The notes beneath the pieces are model-generated. The model ran no database searches. It was not told where the DNA came from and saw only the letters and a program-made list of their open reading frames with translations. A program made the position numbers and the translations under genes. Positions 1 through 6,644 of a stretch of 13,813 nt of DNA are shown one piece after another; the stretch's first letter is position 1, and every line of letters starts with the position of its first letter. Origin of the DNA: Thioalkalivibrio sp. (GTDB taxonomy: Bacteria; Pseudomonadota; Gammaproteobacteria; Ectothiorhodospirales; Ectothiorhodospiraceae); the NCBI GenBank assembly GCA_003563455.1, contig PWRV01000094.1, positions 1 to 13,813 on the forward strand. Direction: 5' to 3'.

Positions 1-483
1 ATTCTGCTTATTCTTTTTGCTGTCTTCGGCTAGCGTACGCGCCAATCCGAAAAGGTCAAATTTCCTTCGTCTGAGCACTGTTCCTAGGTGAGGCTGAAGA
101 GTCGGCTTTTCGGACAGGCGCGCTCGGCAGGCGCTTTGCCAGAGGTTCTAGGTACCGGGCCGCACGCTAGGTCGGCCGGAAACAAACCGGGGCGTTCCGA
201 ACCATTCCAGGGCGACCGTTGTATCGAAACGCGGAAGGTTAACGACAGTCGGCGACAACGTTCGAAGTGAAACGCCCCGATTATCCCGCAGTAAACTAAT
301 GTGGGTCAGGTTGCCTTGGAGGGTCCGATTGCGTATCGACTTCAGCCGCTCACGCCGACAGGCTGCTAGAGACTCCAGAGTCACGACATACTGCAAACCG
401 TCGTCGCGACCGGCCTTCACGCGGAGCTGATCGGCCTCTGAGATACAGGACGGTCTCGCGAGCGGGCGAAGGGGCCTGAAGAA
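1..483. other. Stretch without a supported gene
   Basis: No open frame here has a recognisable domain, a good ribosome binding site, or convincing codon use. The longest frame (minus strand, about 148-420, 90 residues) matches no family I know. The first 100 bases look more AT-rich than the rest of the window. I see no tRNA, insertion sequence end or promoter that I can defend. The stretch lies beyond the end of the minus-strand operon, so it may be intergenic or a decayed gene. Confidence 0.5.
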
Positions 484-533
484 GGGCCAGACGGCCCACC
501 AGGGTACGGAGGATCAGGCCTCAGACCTGGTGG
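484..533 (-). terminator. Candidate hairpins ending the minus-strand redox operon
   Basis: Two inverted repeats lie just past the stop codon of the rubredoxin reductase gene (stop at 541-543, minus strand). The first pairs CCTGGTGG (526-533) with CCACCAGG (496-503), a perfect 8-bp stem with a 22-nt loop. The second is GGGCC/GGCCC at 484-497 with a 4-nt loop. On the minus strand it is followed by TTCTTC rather than a clean T run. The two share a few bases, so they cannot both form fully. The position fits a transcription end, but the weak T tract keeps confidence low. Confidence 0.35.
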
Positions 534-540
534 AAACGTC

Positions 541-1950
541 TCAGGCGACCGCCTGCTGCACCGTAAGCGGCACCGTTTCCAGAGAGCGGGCGCGGGCGGT
601 CATGCTTCCCGACAGGGCGTAACCAAGGAGTTCTCCATGCCTGCGACATTCGAAATGGCTTCCCTCGGGACCAGCTTCGATGCGCTGCCATGACCCGGCG
701 AACTCGGCGGGAGGGGGACACACCGTGAGTGCCAGACTCGGAGTCTTGACGACCACCACGGGCGGCTGCGGATCGTATCGCAGGTCCTCACCGCACAGCT
801 GCGCCGAGATCACCTCTGCCTGGGCACGTAGCGCAAACACGAAGGGCGTGACCTGACCGCCGTACTCGGCACAGTCGCCGAGGGCGAAGATCCCTGGATC
901 CCGGGTCCGTAGCTGGTCGTTCACGCTCACGCCCTGACCGCAGGCGAGACCGGCCGCCCGGGCCAACTCCACCCGGGGCTGGATACCGAGCGCGGAGATG
1001 ACGATGTCCGCCTCGATTCGCGAGCCATCGGCGAGCTGCAATGTATGCCGCGAGCCATCGGCATCGATCCCTTCGATCCGCGACTCGGGAAGGAAGGTGA
1101 TCCCTCCAGCGCGCAGACGATCAGCAAGCTCCTCCGCCAGCGGCTCCGGAAGCAGGCGTTCCAGGGGACGTCGGGCCTGTTCCAGCAGAACGACGGATAA
1201 ACCGCCGGTGCGCAGATCCTCGGCCAGTTCACAACCAACCAGGCCAGCCCCGATGATGGCGACCGTCGCACCGGGCCGCGCGTCGATGGATTGCCGCAGG
1301 CGACGGTAATCGCGCAGTTCGTTGACCACGTAGGGAGGCGGCGCGGAACCCGGGAAGGCAAACCTTCGCGGCTGTGCCCCGGTCGCCAGCACCAAGCCTT
1401 CGTAGGGTAGTCCCCCGCGCGGCGTGATCACCCGACGCCGGTTGCGGTCGATCTCCAAGGCCCGGATGAAGGTCAGCAGACGTATGCCCAGCCGCTCGGC
1501 CCGGGCGGCGCCGGATTCGCGCACCATGGCCGCTGCATCCATTCCCTTCGCGTATCCGTTGGAGAGCTGAGGCTTGATGTAGTAGTCACCGCTGTCGTTC
1601 GCAAGCAGAACGATTGGCCGTTCCGGGTCGCGGGACCGCACCCCTTCTGCGACGGCCCAGCCCGCCATTCCGCCGCCGATGATGACCACCGCGTTGTCCT
1701 GAAAAGAGGCATCCCGGGACTGACCGCCGGTTGATACGCGTACCACCATATCCGTGGAAACATCCCGGACCGGCATGTCCTTCACGGCCACGAAGTCGGC
1801 CTTGGTCACGTGGCAATCCGGGCAATACCAGTCGTCTGGAATATCCTCGAAGCGTGTCCCTGGAGCCAGGCCATGCTCGGGATCCCCCTTGGACTCGTCA
1901 TAGATGTACCCGCAGACGAGGCAGACGAAGCGCTGGAAATCGGTGTCCAT
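541..1950 (-). CDS. Rubredoxin / rubredoxin-NAD(+) reductase fusion protein
   Basis: This 469-residue protein joins an iron carrier to its own reductase. The N-terminal rubredoxin domain (about 5-57) has four iron-ligand cysteines, C10 and C13 in CLVCGY and C43 and C46 in CPDC; the glycine that usually follows the second pair is histidine. A linker of about 25 residues leads to a two-dinucleotide-fold flavoprotein of the rubredoxin reductase/NorW type. It shows GGGMAG at 92-97 (FAD), an ATGA motif near 189-192, GAGLVG at 234-239 (NAD(P)H), and GIFALGD at 353-359 (FAD). Such enzymes pass electrons from NAD(P)H through FAD to rubredoxin and then to an oxygenase or peroxide-reducing partner in the cytoplasm. 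I place the start at ATG 1950 because GGAG at 1959-1962 sits 8 nt upstream. A GTG at 1956 would overlap the upstream stop by 4 nt but lies only 2 nt from that GGAG. Either way it is translationally linked to the DUF302 gene. No alkane hydroxylase-type partner is present nearby. Confidence 0.93.
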   Translation of the reverse strand: MDTDFQRFVCLVCGYIYDESKGDPEHGLAPGTRFEDIPDDWYCPDCHVTKADFVAVKDMPVRDVSTDMVVRVSTGGQSRDASFQDNAVVIIGGGMAGWAVAEGVRSRDPERPIVLLANDSGDYYIKPQLSNGYAKGMDAAAMVRESGAARAERLGIRLLTFIRALEIDRNRRRVITPRGGLPYEGLVLATGAQPRRFAFPGSAPPPYVVNELRDYRRLRQSIDARPGATVAIIGAGLVGCELAEDLRTGGLSVVLLEQARRPLERLLPEPLAEELADRLRAGGITFLPESRIEGIDADGSRHTLQLADGSRIEADIVISALGIQPRVELARAAGLACGQGVSVNDQLRTRDPGIFALGDCAEYGGQVTPFVFALRAQAEVISAQLCGEDLRYDPQPPVVVVKTPSLALTVCPPPAEFAGSWQRIEAGPEGSHFECRRHGELLGYALSGSMTARARSLETVPLTVQQAVA

Positions 1951-1952
1951 GC

Positions 1953-2333
1953 TCACGACTCCGGCACATGATCCAGGATGGCCTGGAACTTCGGGTCGAG
2001 TTCCTCGCCGATCGCGTCCAATTCAGGGACGCTCCAGGGACCAAACACCGTGGTCGGCAAACGGCAGGCCACATGCACGCCCGATGCATCCTCGAACACA
2101 TGGATCCGCAGAGGGATATCGATACCGGCCGGTTTGCAGGCCTTCCAGACCCGGACGGCGAAGTCGGGCCGAAACACCTCGAGGATCTGGTCGGTGGGCA
2201 CGCTGATACCCAGCTTCGCGGCATTGGCCTGGCCGTTGATATGCGCCACTACGCGCAGGCCCTGTGCCTCGATGCCGGCCTTCAGGGCCTCGACGGTGGC
2301 GTCCGCGGGTAACGAAGTGGTTTTGACTAACAT
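1953..2333 (-). CDS. DUF302 domain protein
   Basis: This 126-residue, probably cytoplasmic protein has the DUF302 fold across nearly its whole length. It starts with a strand-helix unit (about 1-25, MLVKTTSLPADATVEALKAG). It then has the 'VVAHINGQANAAKLG' region (28-42) and a Phe/Pro-rich segment (about 92-105) before a C-terminal helix. The biochemical role of DUF302 is not established; some family members occur with sulfur- or metal-related redox genes. There is no signal peptide or membrane segment. The start is supported by AAGGA about 7 nt upstream of ATG 2333. It is the third gene of the minus-strand operon, 82 nt after the flavoprotein gene, and its stop touches the start region of the rubredoxin reductase gene, so the two are probably co-translated. 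Family assignment is fairly secure; function is unknown. Confidence 0.85.
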   Translation of the reverse strand: MLVKTTSLPADATVEALKAGIEAQGLRVVAHINGQANAAKLGISVPTDQILEVFRPDFAVRVWKACKPAGIDIPLRIHVFEDASGVHVACRLPTTVFGPWSVPELDAIGEELDPKFQAILDHVPES

Positions 2334-2380
2334 GAAGAGATCCTTGTAAAGGCGGTGAAACCGGGTTCAGGGCAGGATGC

Positions 2381-2406
2381 GCCGGGGAGACCCCTTCTCG
2401 CCCGGC
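2381..2406 (-). repeat. Intercistronic hairpin after the flavoprotein gene
   Basis: A 10-bp stem with a single bulged base (GCCGGGGAGA pairing with TCTC-G-CCCGGC) begins about 10 nt past the stop of the acyl-CoA dehydrogenase-like gene on the minus strand. There is no T run after it, so it is more likely an mRNA stability or processing element, or a partial attenuator, than a full terminator. It lies in the one long gap (82 nt) of the operon and could make the downstream pair less expressed than the first two genes. Confidence 0.4.
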
Positions 2407-2415
2407 CCCAGGTCA

Positions 2416-3549
2416 TCAATTGGCGTGCAGCCGTGCTAACTCCTTGCGAAGATGCTTGATCGCCGGCGTCACGATGGCAACGAAATACGACTCACGCAGT
2501 TTGCGCTGCGCCGGGGCATTGGCCAGATACCCGCGCGCACCCGCGTGCAGCATCGCTGACTGCGACGCCTTGAGGGCCATTTCCGAGCCGGCCAGCCGCA
2601 ATTGAAGTACGTCAGAGAAGAAGCCGTCGCTGCCGTCCATCGGATCCGCGGCGAGGTGATAGCAGGCCTGCCGGGCATCGACCAGGCCCTCCTCCAGCTC
2701 CGCCACCTGGTCGTCGAGGTAACAGTTGACGTGTGAGAGCGTCTCGTTGGCATCGCGCATCACGTTGATGCAGCCGTCGATCAGGCCCAGTCCCATCCCC
2801 ATCTGCAACAACACGAAACCGGGACGGATCCGCTGGATGTATTCCGGCAGCGGATCGGCCAGTACATGCTCGTCGGGCACGAAGACCTGGTCGAAGTGAC
2901 AACCGTAGGTGCGCGAACCCTCCAGGGCGGTAAAGGCCGGGCACTGCGTCAGCGCAAAACCCGGATCGGCGCAATTGATCAGGGCCATCACCGGGCGATC
3001 GCTCCCGCGAACCCTGAAGATGGCGCCAAAATAATGGTCGGGACCCAGGTTGGAAACCCAGGGCAAACGACCGTTTACCACGTATCCGCCCTGCACGCGA
3101 TCCGCCACCAGCTTGAGATCCTCGATCCCGGCAAACCATTTCATGGGGTTCGACAAGGCGGTACCTCCGAGGGCCTCACCGCGCGCCAGCCGCGGCAGGA
3201 CCTCCCGCTTGAGCGTGTCACTGCCCGAGTGCTCGATGTACCAGGCGCAGGCATCCTGGCACCAGGCCGCGAAGCCGGTGGTCATGCACTCCGCGGAGAT
3301 CGTTTCCATTGCCCGGATGGCCCCGGGCAGGTCCATGCCGCCATCCTGGCTCTGGCTGGGCAGATGCCGGTTGAACGCACCCAGTCGCCCCGCAGCCCGC
3401 AGGAAGCCCTCCGGGTACACACCCTCGCGATCGATGCTCGCGGTCAAGGGCGCGAGGGTCTCCGCGGTCAGCTCCCGAAGGGCGTCATCGGACCCTGCAG
3501 GGGGCGGCATGGGCGCGGCAGACTGTGGGCTGTGGCTGGTCTCAAGCAT
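2416..3549 (-). CDS. Acyl-CoA dehydrogenase-fold flavoprotein, probably a flavin-dependent monooxygenase or atypical oxidase
   Basis: The 377-residue protein has the three-part acyl-CoA dehydrogenase fold. There is an N-terminal helical domain (about 20-125), a central beta domain (about 126-235) with the flavin-contact region GGTALSNP near 128-135, and a C-terminal helical domain (about 240-372). Key features are unusual. The family's flavin loop (TEPxAGSD) reads SNPMKWFAGIED (133-144). The C-terminal block that normally carries the catalytic base (YEGT) reads VAIVTPAIK at 357-365 with no glutamate. Loss of that base is seen in flavin monooxygenases of the DszC/SfnB kind, which use reduced FMN and oxygen instead of dehydrogenating CoA thioesters. 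A true beta-oxidation role is therefore doubtful. GGAGAG 6 nt upstream supports the start. It follows the OsmC-like gene by 28 nt in the same sigma-54 operon. It may take electrons from the linked rubredoxin reductase; the substrate is unknown. Confidence 0.85.
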   Translation of the reverse strand: MLETSHSPQSAAPMPPPAGSDDALRELTAETLAPLTASIDREGVYPEGFLRAAGRLGAFNRHLPSQSQDGGMDLPGAIRAMETISAECMTTGFAAWCQDACAWYIEHSGSDTLKREVLPRLARGEALGGTALSNPMKWFAGIEDLKLVADRVQGGYVVNGRLPWVSNLGPDHYFGAIFRVRGSDRPVMALINCADPGFALTQCPAFTALEGSRTYGCHFDQVFVPDEHVLADPLPEYIQRIRPGFVLLQMGMGLGLIDGCINVMRDANETLSHVNCYLDDQVAELEEGLVDARQACYHLAADPMDGSDGFFSDVLQLRLAGSEMALKASQSAMLHAGARGYLANAPAQRKLRESYFVAIVTPAIKHLRKELARLHAN

Positions 3550-3577
3550 GAAATCTCTCCTCGGTAAAACGTTTAAT

Positions 3578-4126
3578 TCAGGCCAGATCGACCGTCACAC
3601 CCACCGGGTTGCGCAAAGTGTTGGCTACGGGGGACCAATCGTTGGCATGGGCCACGAGGTCCTCGAGTTCCTCGCGGGTGGCGTCGCCCTCGAGGTGAAC
3701 CTTCACGCGCACGTCGGTGAATCCGAGTTTCTTCGCGGGATCGACATCACCGACACCCCAGACGGCGGTCACGTTGATGTCGCCCTCGAGTTCAAGCTCC
3801 AGGCGGGTCAGGTTGATGCCGCGGGCGGTCGCGTTGGCGTGCATGCCGACGGACAGACAGGCGCCGAGACTGGCCAGCGTGGCCTCGGAGGGATTCGGCG
3901 CGGTGTCTTCTCCCAGCAGATGCGGCGGCTCGTCGATGACGTGGGCCTCGAGATTGCGTACGTATGTCAGGTTGCGGAACTGCCCCTCGCAAATAGTGGT
4001 GGCCTTCAGGGTGACAACGTTGCCAGGATTGGCCTTGCCCTTATCGGCAAGGGCGCTCAGACCCGCCTTGTCGATCGGGCGCAGGGCATTCATCGACACG
4101 GTGGCAGTGGCTTGGGTGGCGGACAT
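3578..4126 (-). CDS. OsmC/Ohr-family protein with one of the two catalytic cysteines replaced
   Basis: This 182-residue protein has the OsmC fold: beta strands from about 38-60, the long central helix starting NPSEATLASLGAC (78-90), and the C-terminal SPVANTLRNPV block (165-175). Active OsmC/Ohr enzymes reduce organic hydroperoxides with two cysteines. Here C90 in the helix is kept, but the second site, usually CPV, is SPV with Ser165. An additional Cys46 lies in the preceding strand region. The enzyme may therefore work by another mechanism or bind a thiol or small electrophile. It is the first gene of the minus-strand operon. A longer frame opens at TTG 4204, but that codon lies inside the -24 promoter box, upstream of the expected transcript start. 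ATG 4126 has a strong GAGGAG 6 nt upstream and is chosen. It shares the intergenic control region with the divergent transporter. Confidence 0.88.
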   Translation of the reverse strand: MSATQATATVSMNALRPIDKAGLSALADKGKANPGNVVTLKATTICEGQFRNLTYVRNLEAHVIDEPPHLLGEDTAPNPSEATLASLGACLSVGMHANATARGINLTRLELELEGDINVTAVWGVGDVDPAKKLGFTDVRVKVHLEGDATREELEDLVAHANDWSPVANTLRNPVGVTVDLA

Positions 4127-4187
4127 GGTCTTCTCCTCACTCGGGTTTCGCGGAACCCCGGACCATCCGGGGTCTGCAAGTCCCCAC

Positions 4188-4204
4188 TGCAGGAGCCGTG
4201 CCAA
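4188..4204 (-). promoter_or_regulatory. Sigma-54 promoter of the OsmC-led redox operon
   Basis: Read on the minus strand the site is TTGGCACGGCTCCTGCA. It has GG and GC dinucleotides exactly 12 nt apart, matching the -24/-12 consensus (YTGGCACGrNNNTTGCW) almost perfectly. Transcription should begin near 4177, giving a leader of about 50 nt to ATG 4126. It also rules out any start codon further upstream for the OsmC-like gene. Confidence 0.87.
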
Positions 4205-4473
4205 CCGCCTTTATCGCGGCGTCAGGCGGGGATGCAAGAGATCGCCCCACCGAAACACGGCAGGAATGCCGACTTTGTCGACAATTCGTTCGTTATGGTC
4301 GGGCTTTGGCCAAGGGATCGGACAAATCGTCGCCCCCCCGGTGTCGAGCTCGCTCGCGCCGCCTGAATCCCACGGCACGGTCCGCCCAAACGGCTTCGCG
4401 CCCACGTCCACGTCCGCGGTCTGCAGGTCTCCCGCGCCCATTCCCCAAAAAATCTTTCCGCATCCCGGGAAAC
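4205..4473. promoter_or_regulatory. Divergent control region with candidate activator-binding dyads
   Basis: This gap lies between two back-to-back sigma-54 promoters and contains no gene. It holds several dyads suited to an enhancer-binding protein. These are CGGCAggaaTGCCG (4258-4271), the perfect palindrome TTGTCGACAA (4275-4284), TTGGCCAA (4306-4313), and GACAAATCG (4321-4329), the last shared with the other two control regions of the locus. They lie about 70-125 bases from the minus-strand promoter and 145-215 from the plus-strand one, a usual enhancer distance. A short A-rich tract at about 4447-4452 might help bending. No exact IHF consensus was found. Which dyad is bound is inference. 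Confidence 0.5.
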
Positions 4474-4490
4474 TTGGCACGCCGCTTGTA
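4474..4490 (+). promoter_or_regulatory. Sigma-54 promoter of the first ABC importer operon
   Basis: The sequence TTGGCACGCCGCTTGTA matches the -24/-12 consensus, with GG at 4476-4477 and GT in place of the usual GC at 4488-4489, 12 nt apart. The first eight bases are identical to those of the other two promoters of the locus. Transcription should begin near 4500, about 50 nt before the ATPase start. Confidence 0.83.
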
Positions 4491-4540
4491 AGGACGAACA
4501 GCAAGCCGCGGAAGAATCCGCGAACGCCAGCCATCCATCC

Positions 4541-4545
4541 GGGAG
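4541..4545 (+). promoter_or_regulatory. Ribosome binding site deciding the ATPase start
   Basis: GGGAG lies 7 nt before ATG 4553 but only 1 nt before ATG 4547. Spacing favours 4553 as the translated start, shortening the protein by two residues. Confidence 0.6.
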
Positions 4546-4552
4546 CATGCCC

Positions 4553-5362
4553 ATGGGCGCACGCATCACCATCGACTACATCACGCACCACTACCGAGGC
4601 CAGGAAGAGGCGACGCTCGATGGCATCGAGGTTGCGATCGAACCGGGCGAATCCATCGCCCTGATCGGCCAGTCCGGCTGCGGCAAGTCCACGCTCCTGC
4701 ACATGCTCGCGGGACTGCTGATCCCCAGCGAAGGTTGTGTGCGCGTCAACGGACACATGATCACCAAGCCCAGTCCCCGATGGAACATGATGTTTCAGAA
4801 GCCCTCGCTGTACCCCTGGATGACCGTGCGCGAGAACGCCTCGCTGGGACTGATCTTTCAGGGGCAACGCAAGGGCATGCGCGAACGGGTGGACCATCTG
4901 CTGGAGACCGTCGGCCTAGCCGACAAGGCCAATACCAACGTACAGGCCCTCTCCGGTGGCCAGCAGCAGCGGGTGGCTTTGGCCCGTAGCCTGGCTACCG
5001 ATCCCGAGGTATTGCTGCTCGACGAACCCTTCTCCGCACTCGACGCCTTCACCCGAGTGAGCCTGCAGGACGAGGTCAACCGACTCGTACGCGAACGCGG
5101 CCTGACCCTGGTACTGGTCACTCACGATATCGAGGAGGCCGTGGCCATGGCCGACCGCGTGATGGTGATGTCGGCCAATCCGGGGCGCATCGCCAGCACC
5201 CTTGAGATCCCCCTGCCCACGCCGCGCGACCGGGCCAGCCACCGGTTCGTCGACATCAAGGCCGAACTGATGACCTATTTCGGCGCCACCCGGCACCCCG
5301 CCACACAGACCCCCCGAGACTTCGGCGAGACGTCGGAGAAACCCGCCGCCCGCGCCGCCTGA
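4553..5362 (+). CDS. ABC importer ATPase (SsuB/TauB/NrtD/CynD type), first system
   Basis: This 269-residue cytoplasmic ATPase powers the importer encoded by the next two genes. All nucleotide-binding motifs are intact: Walker A GQSGCGKS (39-46), Q-loop Gln82 in MMFQKPSLYPW, signature LSGGQQQR (133-140), Walker B VLLLDEP (153-159) with Glu158 as catalytic base, D-loop SALD (161-164), and H-loop His191. The FQKPSLYPWMTV region is typical of ATPases serving nitrate, sulfonate, taurine and cyanate importers. The C-terminal tail beyond about 245 is Pro/Ala-rich and unconserved. It is the first gene of the sigma-54 operon. The stop is followed 37 nt later by the binding-protein gene. The exact substrate cannot be read from the ATPase; the neighbouring cynS makes cyanate or a related nitrogen compound the leading guess. 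Confidence 0.93.
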   Translation: MGARITIDYITHHYRGQEEATLDGIEVAIEPGESIALIGQSGCGKSTLLHMLAGLLIPSEGCVRVNGHMITKPSPRWNMMFQKPSLYPWMTVRENASLGLIFQGQRKGMRERVDHLLETVGLADKANTNVQALSGGQQQRVALARSLATDPEVLLLDEPFSALDAFTRVSLQDEVNRLVRERGLTLVLVTHDIEEAVAMADRVMVMSANPGRIASTLEIPLPTPRDRASHRFVDIKAELMTYFGATRHPATQTPRDFGETSEKPAARAA

Positions 5363-5399
5363 ATGACCCGGAATCACCATCCCAAGAGGACCTGAACCC

Positions 5400-6644
5400 A
5401 TGTGCAACTGTGATCAGCACGACCAAGACCATGAACTCGACCACCTGCTGGGGTCGACCCTGTCCCGGCGCGGCTTCCTGCGCGGAGCGGCCGCCGTCGG
5501 AGCGGCCGGCGCCCTCGCCAACCCGGCGAACCTGTTCGCACGGACCGCCGAACCCTTCGACGGCGTGGTGAAGATCGGCTACATCCCGATCACCGATGCC
5601 GCCGCCCTGCTGGTCGCGCATTCCGAGGGCTACTTCCAGGACGAAGGCCTCGAGGTCGCCGACCCGACGCTGATCCGCGGCTGGTCGCCACTGATCGAAA
5701 GTTTCACCGCCAACCGCTTCAACCTGGTCCACCTGCTCAAGCCGATCCCGCTGTGGATGCGCTACCAGAATGGCTTCCCGGTCAAGATCATGTCCTGGGC
5801 CCACATCAACGGCTCGGCCGTGGTCACCGGTCGGCACGTCGAGGTCAACAACTTCGCCGACCTCGGCGGCAAGAGCGTGGCGGTGCCGTTCTGGTACTCC
5901 ATGCACAACGTGGTGCTGCAGATGGCCCTGCGCGATGCCGGACTGGTGCCGGTGATCAAGGACCAGGGCAGCAATCTCGCCGCCAACGAGGTGAACCTGA
6001 TGATTATGCCGCCACCGGACATGCCGCCCGCGCTGGCCGCGCGCAGCATCGACGCCTATATCGTCGCCGAGCCCTTTAACGCGGCCGGGGAACTGCTGGC
6101 GCAGGGCAAACTGCTCCGCTTCACCGGGGACATCTGGAAGAACCACCCCTGCTGCGTGATCTGCATGAACGAAACCCTCACCCAGAGCCAGCCCGAGTGG
6201 ACCCAGAAGGTGATGAACGCCGTGGTGCGGGCGCAGGGGCACATCCAGGACAACAAGAAGGAGATCGCGCACATGCTCTCGCGCGACGGCAAGCGCTATC
6301 TGCCGATGCCGGCCAGCGTCGTCGAACGCGCGATGACCGTCTACGACCTGCCGGCCTACGCCGAATCGGGCGCGGTGCGCCATCCCGAGTGGGGCAACGG
6401 CCGCATCGACTTCTCGCCCTGGCCCTACCCCTCGGCCACGAAGATGCTGGTCGGCGCGATGAACGAGACGCTGGTCGGTGGTGACACCACCTTCCTGGCC
6501 GGGCTGGATCCCGAGCACGTCGCCAACGATCTCGTCGACTACGACTTCGTCAAGATCGCGATGGACAAGTATCCCGCCTGGCAGACCGCACCCGGGGTGG
6601 ACATGGATTCGCCCTATATGCGTGAAGAGGTGGTGGTCCTATGA
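5400..6644 (+). CDS. Tat-exported ABC substrate-binding protein (NrtA/SsuA superfamily), first system
   Basis: The 414-residue protein captures the ligand outside the inner membrane for the first importer. It opens with a Cys/His-rich tip, MCNCDQHDQDH, then a twin-arginine signal SRRGFLRG (22-29) and an Ala-rich hydrophobic stretch to about 41; cleavage is likely between 40 and 50. The mature part begins VVKIGYIPITDAAALLVA, the hallmark of nitrate/sulfonate/cyanate binding proteins. It contains PFWYSMHN, MPPPDMP and HPCC (His249, Cys251, Cys252), all echoed in the second binding protein of this window. Tat export means it folds in the cytoplasm, often a sign of a bound cofactor or metal. GAGGA about 10 nt upstream supports ATG 5400. 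It overlaps the permease gene by 4 nt (ATGA). The ligand is inferred, not shown: cyanate, a nitrile-like compound, or another small nitrogen or sulfur solute. Confidence 0.9.
   Translation: MCNCDQHDQDHELDHLLGSTLSRRGFLRGAAAVGAAGALANPANLFARTAEPFDGVVKIGYIPITDAAALLVAHSEGYFQDEGLEVADPTLIRGWSPLIESFTANRFNLVHLLKPIPLWMRYQNGFPVKIMSWAHINGSAVVTGRHVEVNNFADLGGKSVAVPFWYSMHNVVLQMALRDAGLVPVIKDQGSNLAANEVNLMIMPPPDMPPALAARSIDAYIVAEPFNAAGELLAQGKLLRFTGDIWKNHPCCVICMNETLTQSQPEWTQKVMNAVVRAQGHIQDNKKEIAHMLSRDGKRYLPMPASVVERAMTVYDLPAYAESGAVRHPEWGNGRIDFSPWPYPSATKMLVGAMNETLVGGDTTFLAGLDPEHVANDLVDYDFVKIAMDKYPAWQTAPGVDMDSPYMREEVVVL

Noticed and set aside
148..420. A 90-residue minus-strand open frame in the left flank
   Set aside because: No recognisable domain or good ribosome site, and codon use unlike the real genes nearby.
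4127..4204. A 26-residue longer TTG start for the OsmC-like protein
   Set aside because: The TTG is the start of the TTGGCAC promoter box, upstream of the expected transcript start.
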